64,000 nt of DNA from Heliocidaris tuberculata (Eukaryota > Echinodermata > Echinoidea > Camarodonta > Echinometridae). The notes under the pieces are model-generated. The model did not search any database and was not told the DNA's origin. It saw only the letters and a list, made by a program, of their open reading frames with translations. The stretch spans positions 8,054,515 to 8,118,514 of the forward strand of contig CM046833.1 in the NCBI GenBank assembly GCA_025618425.1, given 5' to 3'. Position numbers and translations under genes: made by a program. Below, piece by piece: positions 12,701 to 27,700 of this stretch (its first letter is position 1; each line of letters begins with the position of its first letter).

Positions 12701-15700
12701 GCACGGTGACACACATTGCAGGCTTCAGTTATCCGCCTGGGTTGGATTCGAACCCATAATTTTTGGTTCGACAGGCAGACGCTTTACCGACTAAGCCAAC
12801 TCGCTTCCTCAATACGTGGACACGTATCACTTGAAAAATAATTTAAAACATAACCATACACATAACATTGTGAAGGTTGCCATGCTCAACAAAATCTGAC
12901 AAACAACACAAGGGAGGGGGTGTGACCTGCATGCCTTTCGTAGCTTATTCACACCGCAAAACCGACAATCCGGGGCAATGTAATTGTTTGTTCGGTCTGT
13001 TGTCGGTGTGGTTTTTGTCTCGTTAGTGTGAAGGAGGTATTAAATAATGTGCTAATAGTATAAAGCAAGTTGCAGAGATATATCATTCTCAGAGTGTAAC
13101 AGATTCAGCCTCAGATTCAGATTCATTTTATTGATCCATATTTAAAAAAAACACAGAAAATTGGCACCCACTGGCATAACAAAAACAATGGACACAATAT
13201 ATCAATATCACAAGTTAATTGCATACTTCATATAAGCATAAATACTTAAAGAGAAGTTTGAGTTATAGGAAAGATTCGACATGTTGAATCTTCTGCGATG
13301 AGTCGTGCGATTTTAATCTTTTGGCCAATCAGGATGGTGCAAAATGATGACGTCATCGTCAATTTGCTTGAGACGATTACCAAAACCAGGAAAAAGCTCA
13401 TCGCACAAAAAAGCAGCTGAAGTTGTACGCACACAACGCACAACTCGCTCCCACAACTCTGGCGGGCTGAAACCTGTGTACCGTAGACTGTGCTTGCTGA
13501 ACCACTGAGCAGTCAGGTCGAGGATGTCTCCTCTTACCGTCTCTATAACTGGACGGTCCGGGCGAAACAAAATAGACTAGTTAGAAAATGAGCAAGAGAA
13601 ATAATATTAGTCAGTATTCATAATAGCAACAGCTAGCCCATTCCAGGAAAAGATTTCGAGGGAGTGTCAAATTCAAAAGCGACTCAATTCACCTTCAATC
13701 AAGACAAGACCAGTCCCAGCTATCCAGTTCGAGGTAGGCAACAATAATTTATTTACAGATCTAACAAAATGTTAGCTCTGCAAAGCAATTTTTAAAACTA
13801 AAGTAATAAATCTCCACGATCCTCCTCCTCCTTCTTCCTTTTCTTCTTCTTCCTCTCCATCTTCTTATTATTCTTTTTTTTTCTCCTCCTCCTCCTCCTT
13901 TTATCTTCTTTCTCCTCCTCCTCCCCCTTTCTTCTTCCCATTCTTCTTCTTCTTCTCATTTTTCTTCATGATCTAGGCTCGAGATTTAGACTCTTCTCTG
14001 GAGTCTAAAATGTCATTCAGATCTTGAACTAGATCTAGATCTAACTCTGCTTAGATCTAAGTTTTTACTTCTTCTTTCTTTCTTCTTCCTCTTATTCTTT
14101 TGCTCTTTTGCCTCACAGGAATTTCCACTCATGCCAAGCCCAGGAGGGTTCCAGGAACTAGTCATCTAGATCTAGATCTATGCATGTCAATAATTTTTAA
14201 TTTAACGTCAGATCCAACAGTTGGACCTAACTTTGATCTAGATCTAGTCTATCAACTTAGCCAGGCTAGGGGCCTGTAACATAAAGAGATACAGTCAATC
14301 TTACCATTAACTGTAACTCTTCAGAACATGGTTTTCCATAGACTTACGATTGATATCAATCGTAAGATTGATTTATCCCTTTATGTTACAGGCCCTAGAT
14401 CTAACATAGATCTACTTGTAGTAACAAGTTAAAATAGATGATCTAGATCTAGATCTAACCGTGTTTAGAAACTTTAGTTCGAGATTCATGACCATGGTCA
14501 TGGTTAGACCTAGTAACGTTAAGTCTGCCGTTTGGTCTAGACTAAGTAAGAGTAGGCCTAAACCGACTTTACATAACTGCTAAATCTGTGTAGTCTGCAT
14601 GTACGTTCATTCCCAGTGGCGTAGCTAGATACGCACACACTTCCTATTGTTGAATATTTTTGAATAGATCATACCCCCACTAACAACAACAATAACAAAA
14701 AAACTTTTTTTTTTCTTTAATGGATAATTATGCCTGTTTATGCCCGTGTTCATTCCGGAATTAAATTCCTGTTTATTTTAAAATCTTGATCTAGATTCTG
14801 TTACATCCAACAACTGAATAAATTAGATTCTAGAGAAATGTTAGAGAAAGGTAAAGTCTACACAGGATCAGTTTCAACAAAAGATTATATCTGTTAGATC
14901 TAGTCTAACTCGACCTAGATCTAATATAAATCTTTCTAATTGGTAGACCTGTTTATACGTTGTTAGCTTCTACAGTTTAAGTGGGATTTATAATTTTGTA
15001 TTTGGCCATTCATTATTTTATTCATTTAGATCAAAGGACATAATTTCTCTATCAACAAACATTTGCATTGGGTTTTTTTTTTTAATTACTTTTAGACCAT
15101 CTAAAATTTAGCCTGTATTTATTGAGGGGGGGGGGGCAGCTCAATAATTTACAGTTACAGTTTCTATCCAAATATTAAAGGGTACATTTAGGGAAAAGAT
15201 ATAGACTGAGTCAATCTCTTTTATTATACAAACTAAACTAAGTTCAAGTTTCAGTTTGCCATTAAATATCTCAGCTTTTGCAACCTAAAAATGAGCATAT
15301 GATAGACCTCAGACTATAAACTAAAAATTTACTGTGATCATTCCATTCCAGGCACAAGTGCTGCATAAGGATGACTAACTTGGCTTTCAAGTTTGGACAA
15401 AGGGGGGCTACCTACTCGAAAAATACCTGATGCAACAAGTACCCAGATGGTGTAGTAGCTGCATTTGAGGCCAATACATGTAGTATTTATATGACAGGTG
15501 AGATTAGATAAAGCTTTGAAAACTGCCCTTTCTTGAAAATATACACAGTTAACTTGACTATCCTGTTTCACAGTAAAACAAAATATGTTGGGAACGATTG
15601 TTGTAACCATGCTAGCGTCAAGAAGACTTCATTCAATATGTTTGAAAATCTCTCTTTACCAAAGTTATCAGATTTTATTTATTTATTTACTTTCTTTTTG

Positions 15701-18700
15701 GTGGGAGGGGGGATATTTGGCAAATCAGAGGGGACAAGAACTGTTCTTGCAACTGCCCCCCCCCCCCTTCCTCTTCTGTAACATTGTCCCTGTCTTCCCT
15801 GATCATATTTATACACCGTTTGCTTCATGATGTCATTGCAAATTCAGATATTGTATATTCGCCCCCTATACAATAAGATACGACTATTTATAGTCCGTGG
15901 GCCAGGAATCCTAATATATGTATTTTAAGGTGCCCAATCGATTCCTACCATAATCAGAGTCATTTAAAGTCATGATCATGTCAAAAAATGGCCGTTACTA
16001 TGGAAACGGTACCATAAAAAGCAGGTATTTTTGACAAATTTCTAAACTTATCAATATGAAATAGACTAAAAGGTGTCTGCACAAGCCTAAAGTATGTTTT
16101 TCTATTAGCTAGGACTCTCAGCTATCATAATCTGCCGATTTGATGTACAGTTGATGGTGGGTGTGGCCTCTAGGGCTGTTACTATGGTAACACATCAAAA
16201 TACACTGGAATTTCAGAAAATACTGTATATTGGTAATTCAGTAGCCAGAAAATATATGGCAAGAATCCTGATATGTGTATTTCAAGCTGCCCCACTGATT
16301 CCAACCACAATCTGAGCCATTTAAGGTCATGGGCGTGTCAAAAAAGGCCGTTGCTATGGAAACGGTCCAACAAAAATCTGTTATTTGTGAAAAAATCTAT
16401 AACTGACCATTACAAAATAGAAAGAAAAAGGTGTTTGCACAATCTTTAATAATGTTTTTATATTAGTTATGACCCTCAGCTATCATAATTTGCTTGTTTG
16501 ACATCAAGGTGGCGGTGGGCGTGACCGCTAGGGCTGTTACTATGGTAACACATCAAGAAATACTGATATCTGAGATAATACCATGTATTTGATATTTAAC
16601 AACCTGGAATACAAGGCAAGGATCCTAATAGATGTATTTCAAGCTTCCCGACTGATTCCAACCACAATCTGAGTAATTTGAAGTCATGGGCGTGTCAAAA
16701 AAGAACGGTTGCTATGGAAACGGTCCCACAAAATCTGATATTTTTGGAAAATATCTATGATTTATCAATACAAAATAAAAAACAACTGTCTGCACAATCT
16801 TAAATCATGTTTTTCTGTTAGCTAGGACCCTCAGCTCTCATATTCTTCCTGTTCGACATAAAGTTGGGGGTGGGCGTGGCCACTAGGGTGGTTACCATGG
16901 TAACACACAAAGGAATTGTATTTTAGAAAATACCATATATTTGTAATTCAACATCACAAAAACAAATTGTAACCATCTAACTCTATGTATTTTGGGGTAC
17001 CCGTTTGATTGCAAGCAGAATCTGAGTCATTGGAAGTCACCGTCATATCAAGCATGGCTGTTGCTATAGAAACAGTATGATAAAATTGGAATATTTCTGT
17101 AACTAATCAATAAAAAACAAAGAACAAGTGTCTGTACAGCCTGAAATGGTGTTTATCTGTCAGCTAGGACCCTCAGCTATAATCAAAAGTTTCCTAATGG
17201 CCAGAAAGTTTGTTGTGGGTGAGACTGTCAAGGTAGATACCATGGTAAGGCACCAAAGAAACAGAGTTTTAGAATAATAAATAATAATAAATTGATCTTA
17301 CTTCCCCAGGACAGCCACATCAGTAATATTACTGCCTTGCAATTATCAATCATTGCCCGGTACACATTTCATACATCTGGGTCGAGTGAAACAAATGTGG
17401 GCAAAATACCTTGCCCAGGGATGTAAGTATCGATCAAGGATCGAATCCAAGACCCCTCATATAAGAGTGAAAGGCCTTCACCAAAATACCACAGTGCTTC
17501 CACCATGTATTTGTAATGTAACGAAGTACAATGTAGGCATCTAATTATACACAAATGAAGCTGCGCCTTCAATTGCAATCAAAAGCCGGGATATTTTAGG
17601 TCACAGTCATATAAAAATATGAATAGCATAATAAGAAAGCGAATATTGTTTTTGAAGAAAGGGATATTCATGTTCCTGAATCATGAATTATCATAAACAA
17701 GTGCTCTTTAGTTCTGGACTAGAGCTATGATGAGGTACCCAAAAGTTCAATTCTTTGGCCCTGTTTCTGATGAAGTCCATATCCTAGACCATCTTGGTCA
17801 TGCGGTCAATCTTTAATGGACATGCAGATTTCTTATGGGCAGGATTAGGGGAGAAATTGCTAAATTCTATTCCAATCTCCCCCAGATTCATTTCAAGTAG
17901 ACAGGTTTAGCTACAGACTGACAAGTTTATCATCTTATGAATACATAGGTTCTGTGACTGGAGGTTAATTCATCTATTAAGCCTCCACTGCCTCCCTCCC
18001 AACACCAAGGCATAGAGGTGGAAGCATATACTCAAGTACAGCTAACCAGTTAGGATCAACTGTTGTTACTGCAAAGGTCACAAATTCAAACACAATTATC
18101 AACTCAGACACCCACATCTTGCCCGGAACTATCCGAACAGTTGGAAAATGTATTTGCAACATAACTGCTACTGTGTAATAACAAAAATATGTCACCTTTT
18201 TTTTTTTCGATTTCTGAATTTTAATAGTATTATTACCATAGCGACAACCCTGTTTTGACATTATACTATGGCCTTAAATGATTTGGATTATGACTGTAAT
18301 AACTCAGGCAGTTTATGATATGTATATCTAGACCAATATCTTGTGTTTTCTATTGTTAAAACAGAAATATAAGTCATTTTCAAACAATTTCCAGTGTTTT
18401 GATGGTGCGTTGCCACAGTAATGGTGCTGGTGCTCACACCCACCATATCCATGATATCGTCGTCAGTTTGAGACCAAACCGATAATAAGAATTATAATTG
18501 TTTTACCCGACTGTGACCTTGAAAGCACACACAAGAAAATTGCACTCAAACGGGCTGCTTGAAATAGATGTAATGCCTAATAAGTATTTTCACGTCGTTG
18601 AATTACAGATGTATGTTATTTCCTATTTTATTACCATGGTAACGGCCCGAGTGGTCGCCCGACATCCGACTTTGTGGCAGTCAGGGAGGATATAATACCC

Positions 18701-21700
18701 AGGGTCCTAGCTAACAGAAAAAAACACCATTTCAGGTTGTGGAGACCCTTACTTTATACAGTGTATTGAATAGTTACAGATTTTTTCACAAATATTTACT
18801 ATTTCACCATACCGTTTCTATAGCAACAGCCATTTTTTGACATGAAGGTGACTTCCAACGACTCAGATTTTGCTTGCAATCAACGGGCACCCAAAAATAC
18901 ATATAGTTAGATGGTTACAATTTGATTTTGTGATATTGAATTACAGATATATGGTATTTTCTAAAATTCAAATCCCTGGTGTGTTACCATGGTAACAACC
19001 CTAGTGGTCACACCCACTACCAACTTTATGTCAAACAGGAAGAATATGAGAGCTGAGGGTCCTAGCTAACAGAAAAACATGATTTACGATTGTGCAGACA
19101 GTTTTTTTTCATTTTGTATTGATTAATCATAGATATTTTCCACAAATATCAAAATTTTGTGGGACTGTTTCCATAGCAACGGCCTTTTTTGACACGCCCA
19201 TTACTTCAAATGACTCAGATTGTGGTTGGAATCAGTGGGGCAGCCTGAAATACATATATTAGAATCCTTACCATATATTCTATGATGTTAAATGACAAAT
19301 ATACTGTATTTTCTAAATTCCAGTATTTCATTATATGTTACCATGGTAACGGCCCTAGCAGTCACGCCCACCTTGAACTCTATGGAAAACAGGCAGATTA
19401 TGATAGCTGAGGGTCCTAGCTAATAGAAAAATATAATCTAAGATTGTGTAGACACCTCTCTGTCTATTTTATACTGACAAGATTAGATTTTTTCAAAAAT
19501 GTCCACTTTTTATGGTACCGTTTCCATAGTTACGGTCAATTTTTGACATGACCGTGACTTCAGATGACCTAGATTTTGGTTTCAATCAATTGGGAAGCTC
19601 AAAATTCATATATTTAGATGCTTACCAGTAATTTTTCAAATTTCTCAATTAGAAATATTGGGTATTTTAATAAATTCCTATATTTCCTTGATATGTTGCC
19701 ATTGCAACGGCCCTGGTGGCCACACCCACCACTAACTCTATGGCAAACAGGCAGATTCTGATAGCCGAGGGTCCTAGCTACCAGGAAAACATCACTAAAA
19801 ATTGTGCCTCGGGGGGGGGGGGGGGGGGGGGTCTACGGTGGCCCACAGACTATTAATTTTTCTTCCAGATTCAATATAAATCAACTTCCAAACCATAGAC
19901 ACTTTGCAATATACATGTGTGTATATAGCAAGACCTTTTCATTATTTTCTCTCCAGATTGATGAGGCATTGGCACTGACAGGGAGGACCCTGAAGAATCT
20001 CCCAGACATTGGCAGTCACAGGCAATGAATGTAAAGAATTAAGAAAAGGGCAAAGATATATTACTGTGAGGGGGATATTGAAAATAAAAGTATGATGAGG
20101 AGAAGGGTCTATTCTGTGCTACTCATCCTTACGACAGAAATCAGACAGTAAAAAAGGCAAATATCTAAATTCTTATATTTTGCAGCTGCCATTAGTGGGT
20201 AGAGGGTCATCATCATAGGCATGAGTTTGAGGATTTTTTTTTCTAGAATTGGCGAGACTGAAGAGTACAATTACATATGCTTTGCTATCTTATTATCCAT
20301 TAAGTTAAAAAGAATACCCAAAATGGAATTTAATGCAGTTATATATACTATTGCAATTTAGACCAGATTAAATTAAAATGTCCATGTGAATTTATTTCTA
20401 ACTCTATAGTTGATATATTGCTTCATTTTTCTGAAAACTTAACATTCTGCAAAGTTTGTATGTATGGAATTACACAAGGAGCTCCGTGACCAGCCCCTCC
20501 CCCCACCCCTACCCCTTACCATCTTTCCTAACTTTACAGATAAAATCACTATGTTTGCACTGCATGCATTTGAGTCTAATTGCCAGTATATAGGAAAACA
20601 ATCCCATTTGTTTCTGTCATCATAATTAATGAAATCAATCATCTCAACATTCACAAATTTCTTGATTTATTGATCAGCTTATTTCATTTATTAAATGATT
20701 AAACAAAATAAAGAAGCCTGGTAATGAAAGTTTGTATATTGTTGAGTTTCAAGGCGTCGTCTGAATGTCTGAAGAACCAAGCCAGAAATTGTGCAGTCAA
20801 CATGATTGTACATTACGTGATAGAAAAAGGGCATGCTTCTATCACGCCTAAGATTTCTCATCAACAGAGCAGAAAAAAATAATAGAGAACTAAAATAAAG
20901 GAGAGGTATGAAGGAAATTAGAAATTGATAAAGATGGTTTATGGAGAAAAACAATGAATCCGGATATGTGCCAAGAATATATCTGAAAATGAATGTTTCC
21001 ATACAAATTTAAAAAGTTTAAGTGAGTGAGAAGAGAAAGGGCGAGGGGGGCTGAAATATATATATATATATATATATTTTATTTTTATTTTTTTTTTTGG
21101 GGGGGGGTTAAAATCTGGAACTCCCCTTCCCCTTTTCATTCTTTCCACCCTATACCACCCTATGTCTCTCTACTTCGAATAAATTTCTCTCTTTTTCCCA
21201 AGCTGTCTCTCACTCTATTAATCTTATTCTTATTCCAGTCTTACCTAGCTTTCTCATCCCCTCTCTCTCTTGCCTTATTTCTTTCTCCTTCCTTTTAACT
21301 TCTCTCATTTTTACTCATCCTTACTTTTCTCACATTATTTCTATCTCACTCAAGACTCTCCCTTCTTTTCTTTTTCTTTTCTTTTTTCTTTTTTTTTTTT
21401 TTTTTTTTTGGGGGGGGGTCTTCTTTTCTTCTTTATTTCCATTTCGGCTCATTGATACTTTTCTACAATAAGGGACCTGCCTGCATCTTTCCCCATTTCT
21501 TCTCTAACACTCAGTCTCACCCCCCCCCCCATCTCTCTTTCTCTCTCTCTCTCCCACTCTACTTTTCCGTGTCTCAGTTTTACCGTTTTATTTCTCTTTT
21601 CATTTCCACCATTCTTTTCACCTCTTCCATTTCTTGCCCACTCTTTCTCATTCCCTTCATCTGACTCTCTTTTTTTTACTTCACCTTTTTCATTTCCCCC

Positions 21701-24700
21701 TTAATAACTCTACAGCCCCCCTCCCCTCTCCCCCTCTTCCATTCTCTCTTAATCCCTTATTCTTTACTCTCCCTCCCACTTCCCCTTGATCGAAGTCCAT
21801 CCCCCATCAGAAATGTCGGCATCCTCTTTCTCATATACCATTTGATCTTCTAGTTCTCATTCCTACCCCGGTCACTCAGAGCTGGGTCTTGTGACTATTT
21901 AAAAAAATAAAAAATAAGCTATTTGGTGTAAACGATGAATGATCCCGATTGTAAAACAGCCTAATTTTTTTGTAAATCAGTGTTATTTTCAGACAAGATA
22001 CTTGTCTTCTTAATTGATATAATATACAGGACATGATGAAAATGGTTACTCCGATGCAAAATACGCACGCGCTGCGAAATCATCGGATATAGGTTTTAGT
22101 AAAATCGTACGGTCAGATGTGCTGCGACTGCGATCCGATTGGGCTCACAGTCGCAGAGCAATCGGATCACAGTCGGATCGTGCAGTGTGCGCCGGGCTTA
22201 AGAATACGTGTTAGGTCATTGTAAGCGTTTCAAAATTTTCCGTGCGTGGGCGCCCCGCGCGCGTTATGCGAGCGCGCAGCGCGTACAGAACTTAAAAGCG
22301 CAGTTTTTTTTCGCATGGTTTGTCTTTCTGACACTATTCTTGACAATTTGCAACCATTTACAGGCATTCCACAATGCCAAACGCCCGCGTCAAACTTTCA
22401 AATTCGTGCGCGCGTCAATGGGCAATATAATGTAAAAATTGTTTAAAACATGCCTATTTTGAATCCGCCATAGCTCGTTAGAAAGGCTGGGGATCCCCCA
22501 TTTTTTTACATGTTCTGAAAGGCTATAAGTTGTAGACTGGAATTCATGATTAAAATTGGGGGGTCCAGCGGTCGAAACGTCGTCATATTTGCATATGTAC
22601 TCCAAAAAATGACGTTATAATTTTTGTATTTATTTGACAATGTTTCAGTAATTCAGTAATTCAAATGTTGACATGTTGTAGCTGAGACAAGTCCCTACAA
22701 GATCTGTTTCACCGTTTTTCATTTTGACAAAGGCATCATGGTGTATTTTTGCAATTAAAGGAAGCATGTCAATTTTTCATATTTTGCGTGTATTCTCTGT
22801 GGGACATGACTTTTTCTCAAATCTTGATTCTACATTCCAGTCTTCTTTGAGCAGTATCTTTGTTATTTCTGCTCGATTTTCTTCCCAATTTTAGTATGTT
22901 ATAGCTGAGAATATAAGCTTACATAAGTGTTCCTGTAATTTTTTATTAGATGTCGGGATCATGCCCATTTTTTAAACTACAAAATGTGATTTGAGAATCC
23001 CGTATTTCGTTTACGTGTTATCTCTATTGCAATATCAAATCGTCCGAGATTCTGCGATGAAAGTCTCAATCCATTGTCAACATTATCAGAATTACTATCC
23101 TGCACAAATATTATCACATCTTACAAAGCAATTTGCCGAATGGACAGACAGACCACCTAATTCGTCTTCAGTGACGAATTAAAAGTCTAGTTTACTTTTC
23201 TTGTTCTTGATGAATTTGCTAAATGACCTGTTTATGTTTATTATGATATTTTCCTGATCATTGTATCTTTAATGAATAGGGCAGATGATGCTGCGATGAA
23301 GACATAAATAAAACCATAAATTGAATTGAATTGAATTGAAAATAAATTGTTGTGAAGGCAATAACATTAATATATCATTTTTGCACATCGCGTAGCATAT
23401 ATTTAACAAACTCTTTACACGCCTCGAAAAAACACTTGAGAATATTATCCCGTGTAAGGGGTAATTGAAAGGGTAAACATTTCACCTGGGTCTGCTGAGA
23501 AATACATTCCTAATATTGCCCCAAAACTGTTATGCTGTGTCAGGGTTGAACCTCGTGCTTCCGATCACGGTCCAGTGACTCCGCCAAATAGGCCATGACA
23601 CTTCCACAAAGAAAGAGGCGACGACACGGAAACTGAGCTATCAAACCGAATCAACAACAAATAAATTATCCCGTCCCTTTTTAGTTTATTATACAGTGCG
23701 TCCCAGAAAAAACGAAACCCTGAAAAGGGTTATTGTGACCACACTATGTGCTCTATGACAAATATTATCTGTTTTCCAAAAACTAGAAGTATTATGCTTT
23801 TAAATGATACCTTGATGTCATCCATCTGTACATGCTTTACCGAGCGGCAGCATTTTGAAAATGACGTGTAAAAACTCAGTTGTGCCAGATTTGGGTAAAA
23901 CCGTGAAAACGTTAGGATCACATGCGAACATGACACGAGGGAAATGTCAGCTTTAAGAGATATGATACGTGAAATTCCCTCGTGTGATGACATGCATTCA
24001 TTCAGAAATTCATTAAAAAAACACGGGTCAATACCAATTTCCAGTGGCAGGGGTGTATGCCCCCAAAATTTCATAAATCAATGAATTTCCCTCAAAAGAT
24101 GAAAAAGTGCCCCTCCTGTGATAGGTAAGGTGCCCCTCCTTAGGTGGGAAATTGCCATAATCTTGATAATTATTCTGCCTTATGTGCCCTTTCAACCTTG
24201 TATTTCCTTATACCCTCGTTATTGAAAGAAACAAATGAAAACAGTCTTCGCGCAGGGTTTTAAAAGTCACGTTACATTTGGGTCATGTTCGCATGTGATC
24301 CTAACGTTTTCACGGTTTTACCCAAATCTGGCACAACTGAGTTTTTACATGTCATTTTCAAAATGCTGCTGCTCGGTAAAGCATGTACGGATGGATACCA
24401 TCAAGGTATCATTTAAAAGCATAATACTTTTAGTTTATGGAAAATATATAATTATTGTCATACAGCACATAGTGTGGTCACAATAACCCTTTGTTTTAGG
24501 GTTTCGTTTTTTCTGGGACGCACTGTACATCAAACGAATCCGTCTTTAAAGCTAAATTCACCTGAGCATATATTCCACTTACCCTGCCTTGTGCTCCAAG
24601 CGGCAATCCTTCAGAGGCATATTCGGCAGTAGGTTCCAACGAGCGCTCCGGAATATCAGGTCTTGGCTGATGTGATTCACCAGTTGACGGCGGATGACGA

Positions 24701-27700
24701 GCGGTAAGCAATGGTGGTTGACTTGACTGGTTGATCGGGATAGGTGGTAATGCACCTCTACTTTGAGTCGCTAAATCAAACGCACTTGGCGTAGATTCAG
24801 GTTCATGAGAAAGCTTGCCTGTCAGGGAAATGTGTTAAACGTAAACTGGTTAATGCGGAATGCTGATTATACACGTTTCCGAGACATATAAAGGAATTAA
24901 GTAATCCTTTTCCCCCTTTCTTTTCTTTTCTTCTTCTGATGATGGCGTTGAGGATAGATATACACACATATTCTATGCAGGTGGTGTGAGGAAATAGCAG
25001 AGTTAAAGATTTATATAAAATCCTATTGGTAAAATCTACTCATCCCCAAGAGTTTTGAAGAATTTTGTTAATGCGAAGACGGTGTATACAGACCAATGAA
25101 TCACTCACTATACCACGATACCTAACGCAAAAATATTTGTGAAATCATTTGGAAGTTTAAAACCTCTTTTATCCAATGTCGAAAATACGAACGACTTTTC
25201 AAAATTGTATTAATAATAATGTATTCAAAATAACCTCTTGATCAAACACAGTACCATGGGCCGCGGAACCGGGAGGCTGCAGCCCCCCCCCCCCCCCCCC
25301 CCTGTAGAGCCCACAGATGTGAAAATCTACCACAAATGTAAAAATAACTACAAATGTAAAAACATTGCACCCGCAAATGTCAAAATAACCAAAAATGTCA
25401 TAACATGTCAACCACAAGTGTTTAAATAACCGCAAATGTACACCAAAAAAATCCCCCACAAATGTAGAAATCTGTTACACCACAAATGTAAAAAACATTT
25501 CGCCTACAAATGTAAAAAAAAATTCAATTTTTACCTCAAATGTCATTAACATGTCAATCGCAAATGTAAAAACTCATTGCTTGCATAATGCACCTATGTT
25601 AGACCAGTTATAATGAGATGTATGTGTGTGTGTGCGTGTGTGTGCATGTGTGTGAGGTTTCCTGACCATTAGAATCCCTAAAATATCGAAAGACCCTTTA
25701 CCATAAATGCAAAAACATGTCAACTGCAAATGTAAAAATTCATTAAAGTTGTGGTTTACCAGTGTTTCCCCTTTTTATGATCAGTTAACCTTTTACAGGG
25801 GCGGCGGGGGGGGGGGGGGGGAGGGGCAGGGTCAAAGAGCTGATCATTATAAACTTCAATGGCAGGAAAAATTCATATACAGGATGTAGTCACAATAGAA
25901 CAGCAATTTATTGTATCAGTTTCAAAGGGACGCTTCACATAAATTGAATTTGAACGTAAGTTTTACTTTTTTTATGTACGCGATTTTTAATGATTTTACT
26001 ATTTAATGGTTGAAGAAAAATAAAATGAGTGAAGCATATCATCGTTTCAATCTAGTGATAATCCGTTACACTATATTTCGCACGCCGCATGCTGTTTTGA
26101 TTGAAAATAAGGTGCGGCAGTAAAAGCCGTTAGTAACTCAAAATGGCGCACTTTCTTTATTCTTAAAGCTCATGTACAGTATTGGTAGCAAAAAGGAAAT
26201 TGGAAAGCAACATGTTAAATATAGTCTCATGTTGGTCTCCTTGTATCAAAAGATGTCTGTAAGAGATCATTTGGCATTCCATCTATGATTTCTGGTGAAT
26301 TTCAGTGTAAATATCTGTAAGGAATGCTTGATCACTGTCATTATGCTAGGACCCTTCCACCCCGACGGCTCCCCGCACAGCAATCTTGGGGCTTCGCATA
26401 GAGACAGCGTGTGTGCACTGTGTGTAGCTACTCATCATTGGTTTTACACGTGTGTTTACAGTGTATAGCACATGCTGCCTTTGTTGGGATTTTACGTGCC
26501 TGTCCCGGCACATAAATTAGTTTTTGCCTCTTATTTGTTTAATATTGAACTTTAGGAGGCAAAATCTTCACAGTGTCTTAGTATTGCTAGTATCTTGCTA
26601 TTTATCAACAAAAATGGAAGAAATCTGACGAACAGTTTTTGAGGGCTTACCAAAACTTTACATGACCTTTAAAAGCCCCCCCCCCCCCCCCGGATTTGTT
26701 AATGTTCCAATTTTCGGGCATTAATCACCTCATATTCAGGCAACGAGATGCCCGAATGTCCTTTTATTTGGGCATCAAGGTTCTCGGATATGTAATTTTG
26801 ATGATGCAGTTACATAAAGTGCCACATTTTCAACGTTTTCACTCGCTCCCAAAGACTGTAGAACTGAAAAGTTGATATTCGGGCAAAAGGCGTCAGTCCC
26901 CCTCGCGAAAATGTGCCCGTACGCCCATAATGATAAGTGTGTGTATAAAAGAAAAAGTATTTTATTGAATATTTAAAACATATTGAATAGACAATAATTT
27001 TATTCTTACTCTTGTATTATTAACCGAAGATGGCTTGGATTTTCAGAATAAATGACAAATGGTAATGACGCACCCTATACCCCCACATAATTATTATGGT
27101 GTGTCATTCGTCAGATTGAAGTTGGACTTAAGGCACACCTCTGTCAGTTTTGTGACTGATAAAACCCCACTAAAATTGACTCAAACCACAGTCACAAAAA
27201 AATTACGAACAATGGGCAAGTTTAAGGAATATTTGTGCGTCCCAAAAATGATGATTGTGTCACAAAAATGATGCACATGTCACATGACCTAGCACGGAGA
27301 AGAAATCCATTACAGCTTTTAATTCTAAAATTTACAAAATTGCTGTCAAGTACATGGAGGAATGGTATGATTACCAATATCCAACTCTTTTTGAAAATTA
27401 TTGCATTGTAATGAAAATTACGAGGGACAGGGTAATTAGGTTCTTTTTCTTCAAATTCTCTAGCTGCTGGGGCCAGAACATAAATTGTTATTCAATATTT
27501 CCTAAGAAAGAGGGTGCAAAAATGGCACATTGTATGGGTCACAGCATTTATTGTAATGACCCTACCATGACGCACCTGGGTATAGGTTGCGGCATTTGAA
27601 TGAACAGTGCATTATTCATTTTGTTCTGGGTCATTTTTTAAAAAGTGTTTTAAAATTAATTTTGTTTGTTTGTTCTGTTGAAAATATATTTATACATCCA

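Noticed and set aside
12744..12812. Functional tRNA gene on the minus strand
   Set aside because: A and B boxes are good, but the acceptor stem does not pair convincingly and a SINE body follows.
19950..20028. Plus-strand terminal exon (IDEALALTGRTLKNLPDIG then stop) after 'ttctctccag'
   Set aside because: Only 23 codons, no partner exon seen, and it lies in an intron of the opposite-strand receptor gene; too little to support a gene.
21026..21664. Several Phe/Ser/Leu-rich ORFs
   Set aside because: They come from a C/T-rich low-complexity tract with poly-T and TA runs.
23730..24486. Two ORFs encoding almost the same peptide, one on each strand
   Set aside because: They are the two arms of a palindromic mariner-type element, not a gene pair.
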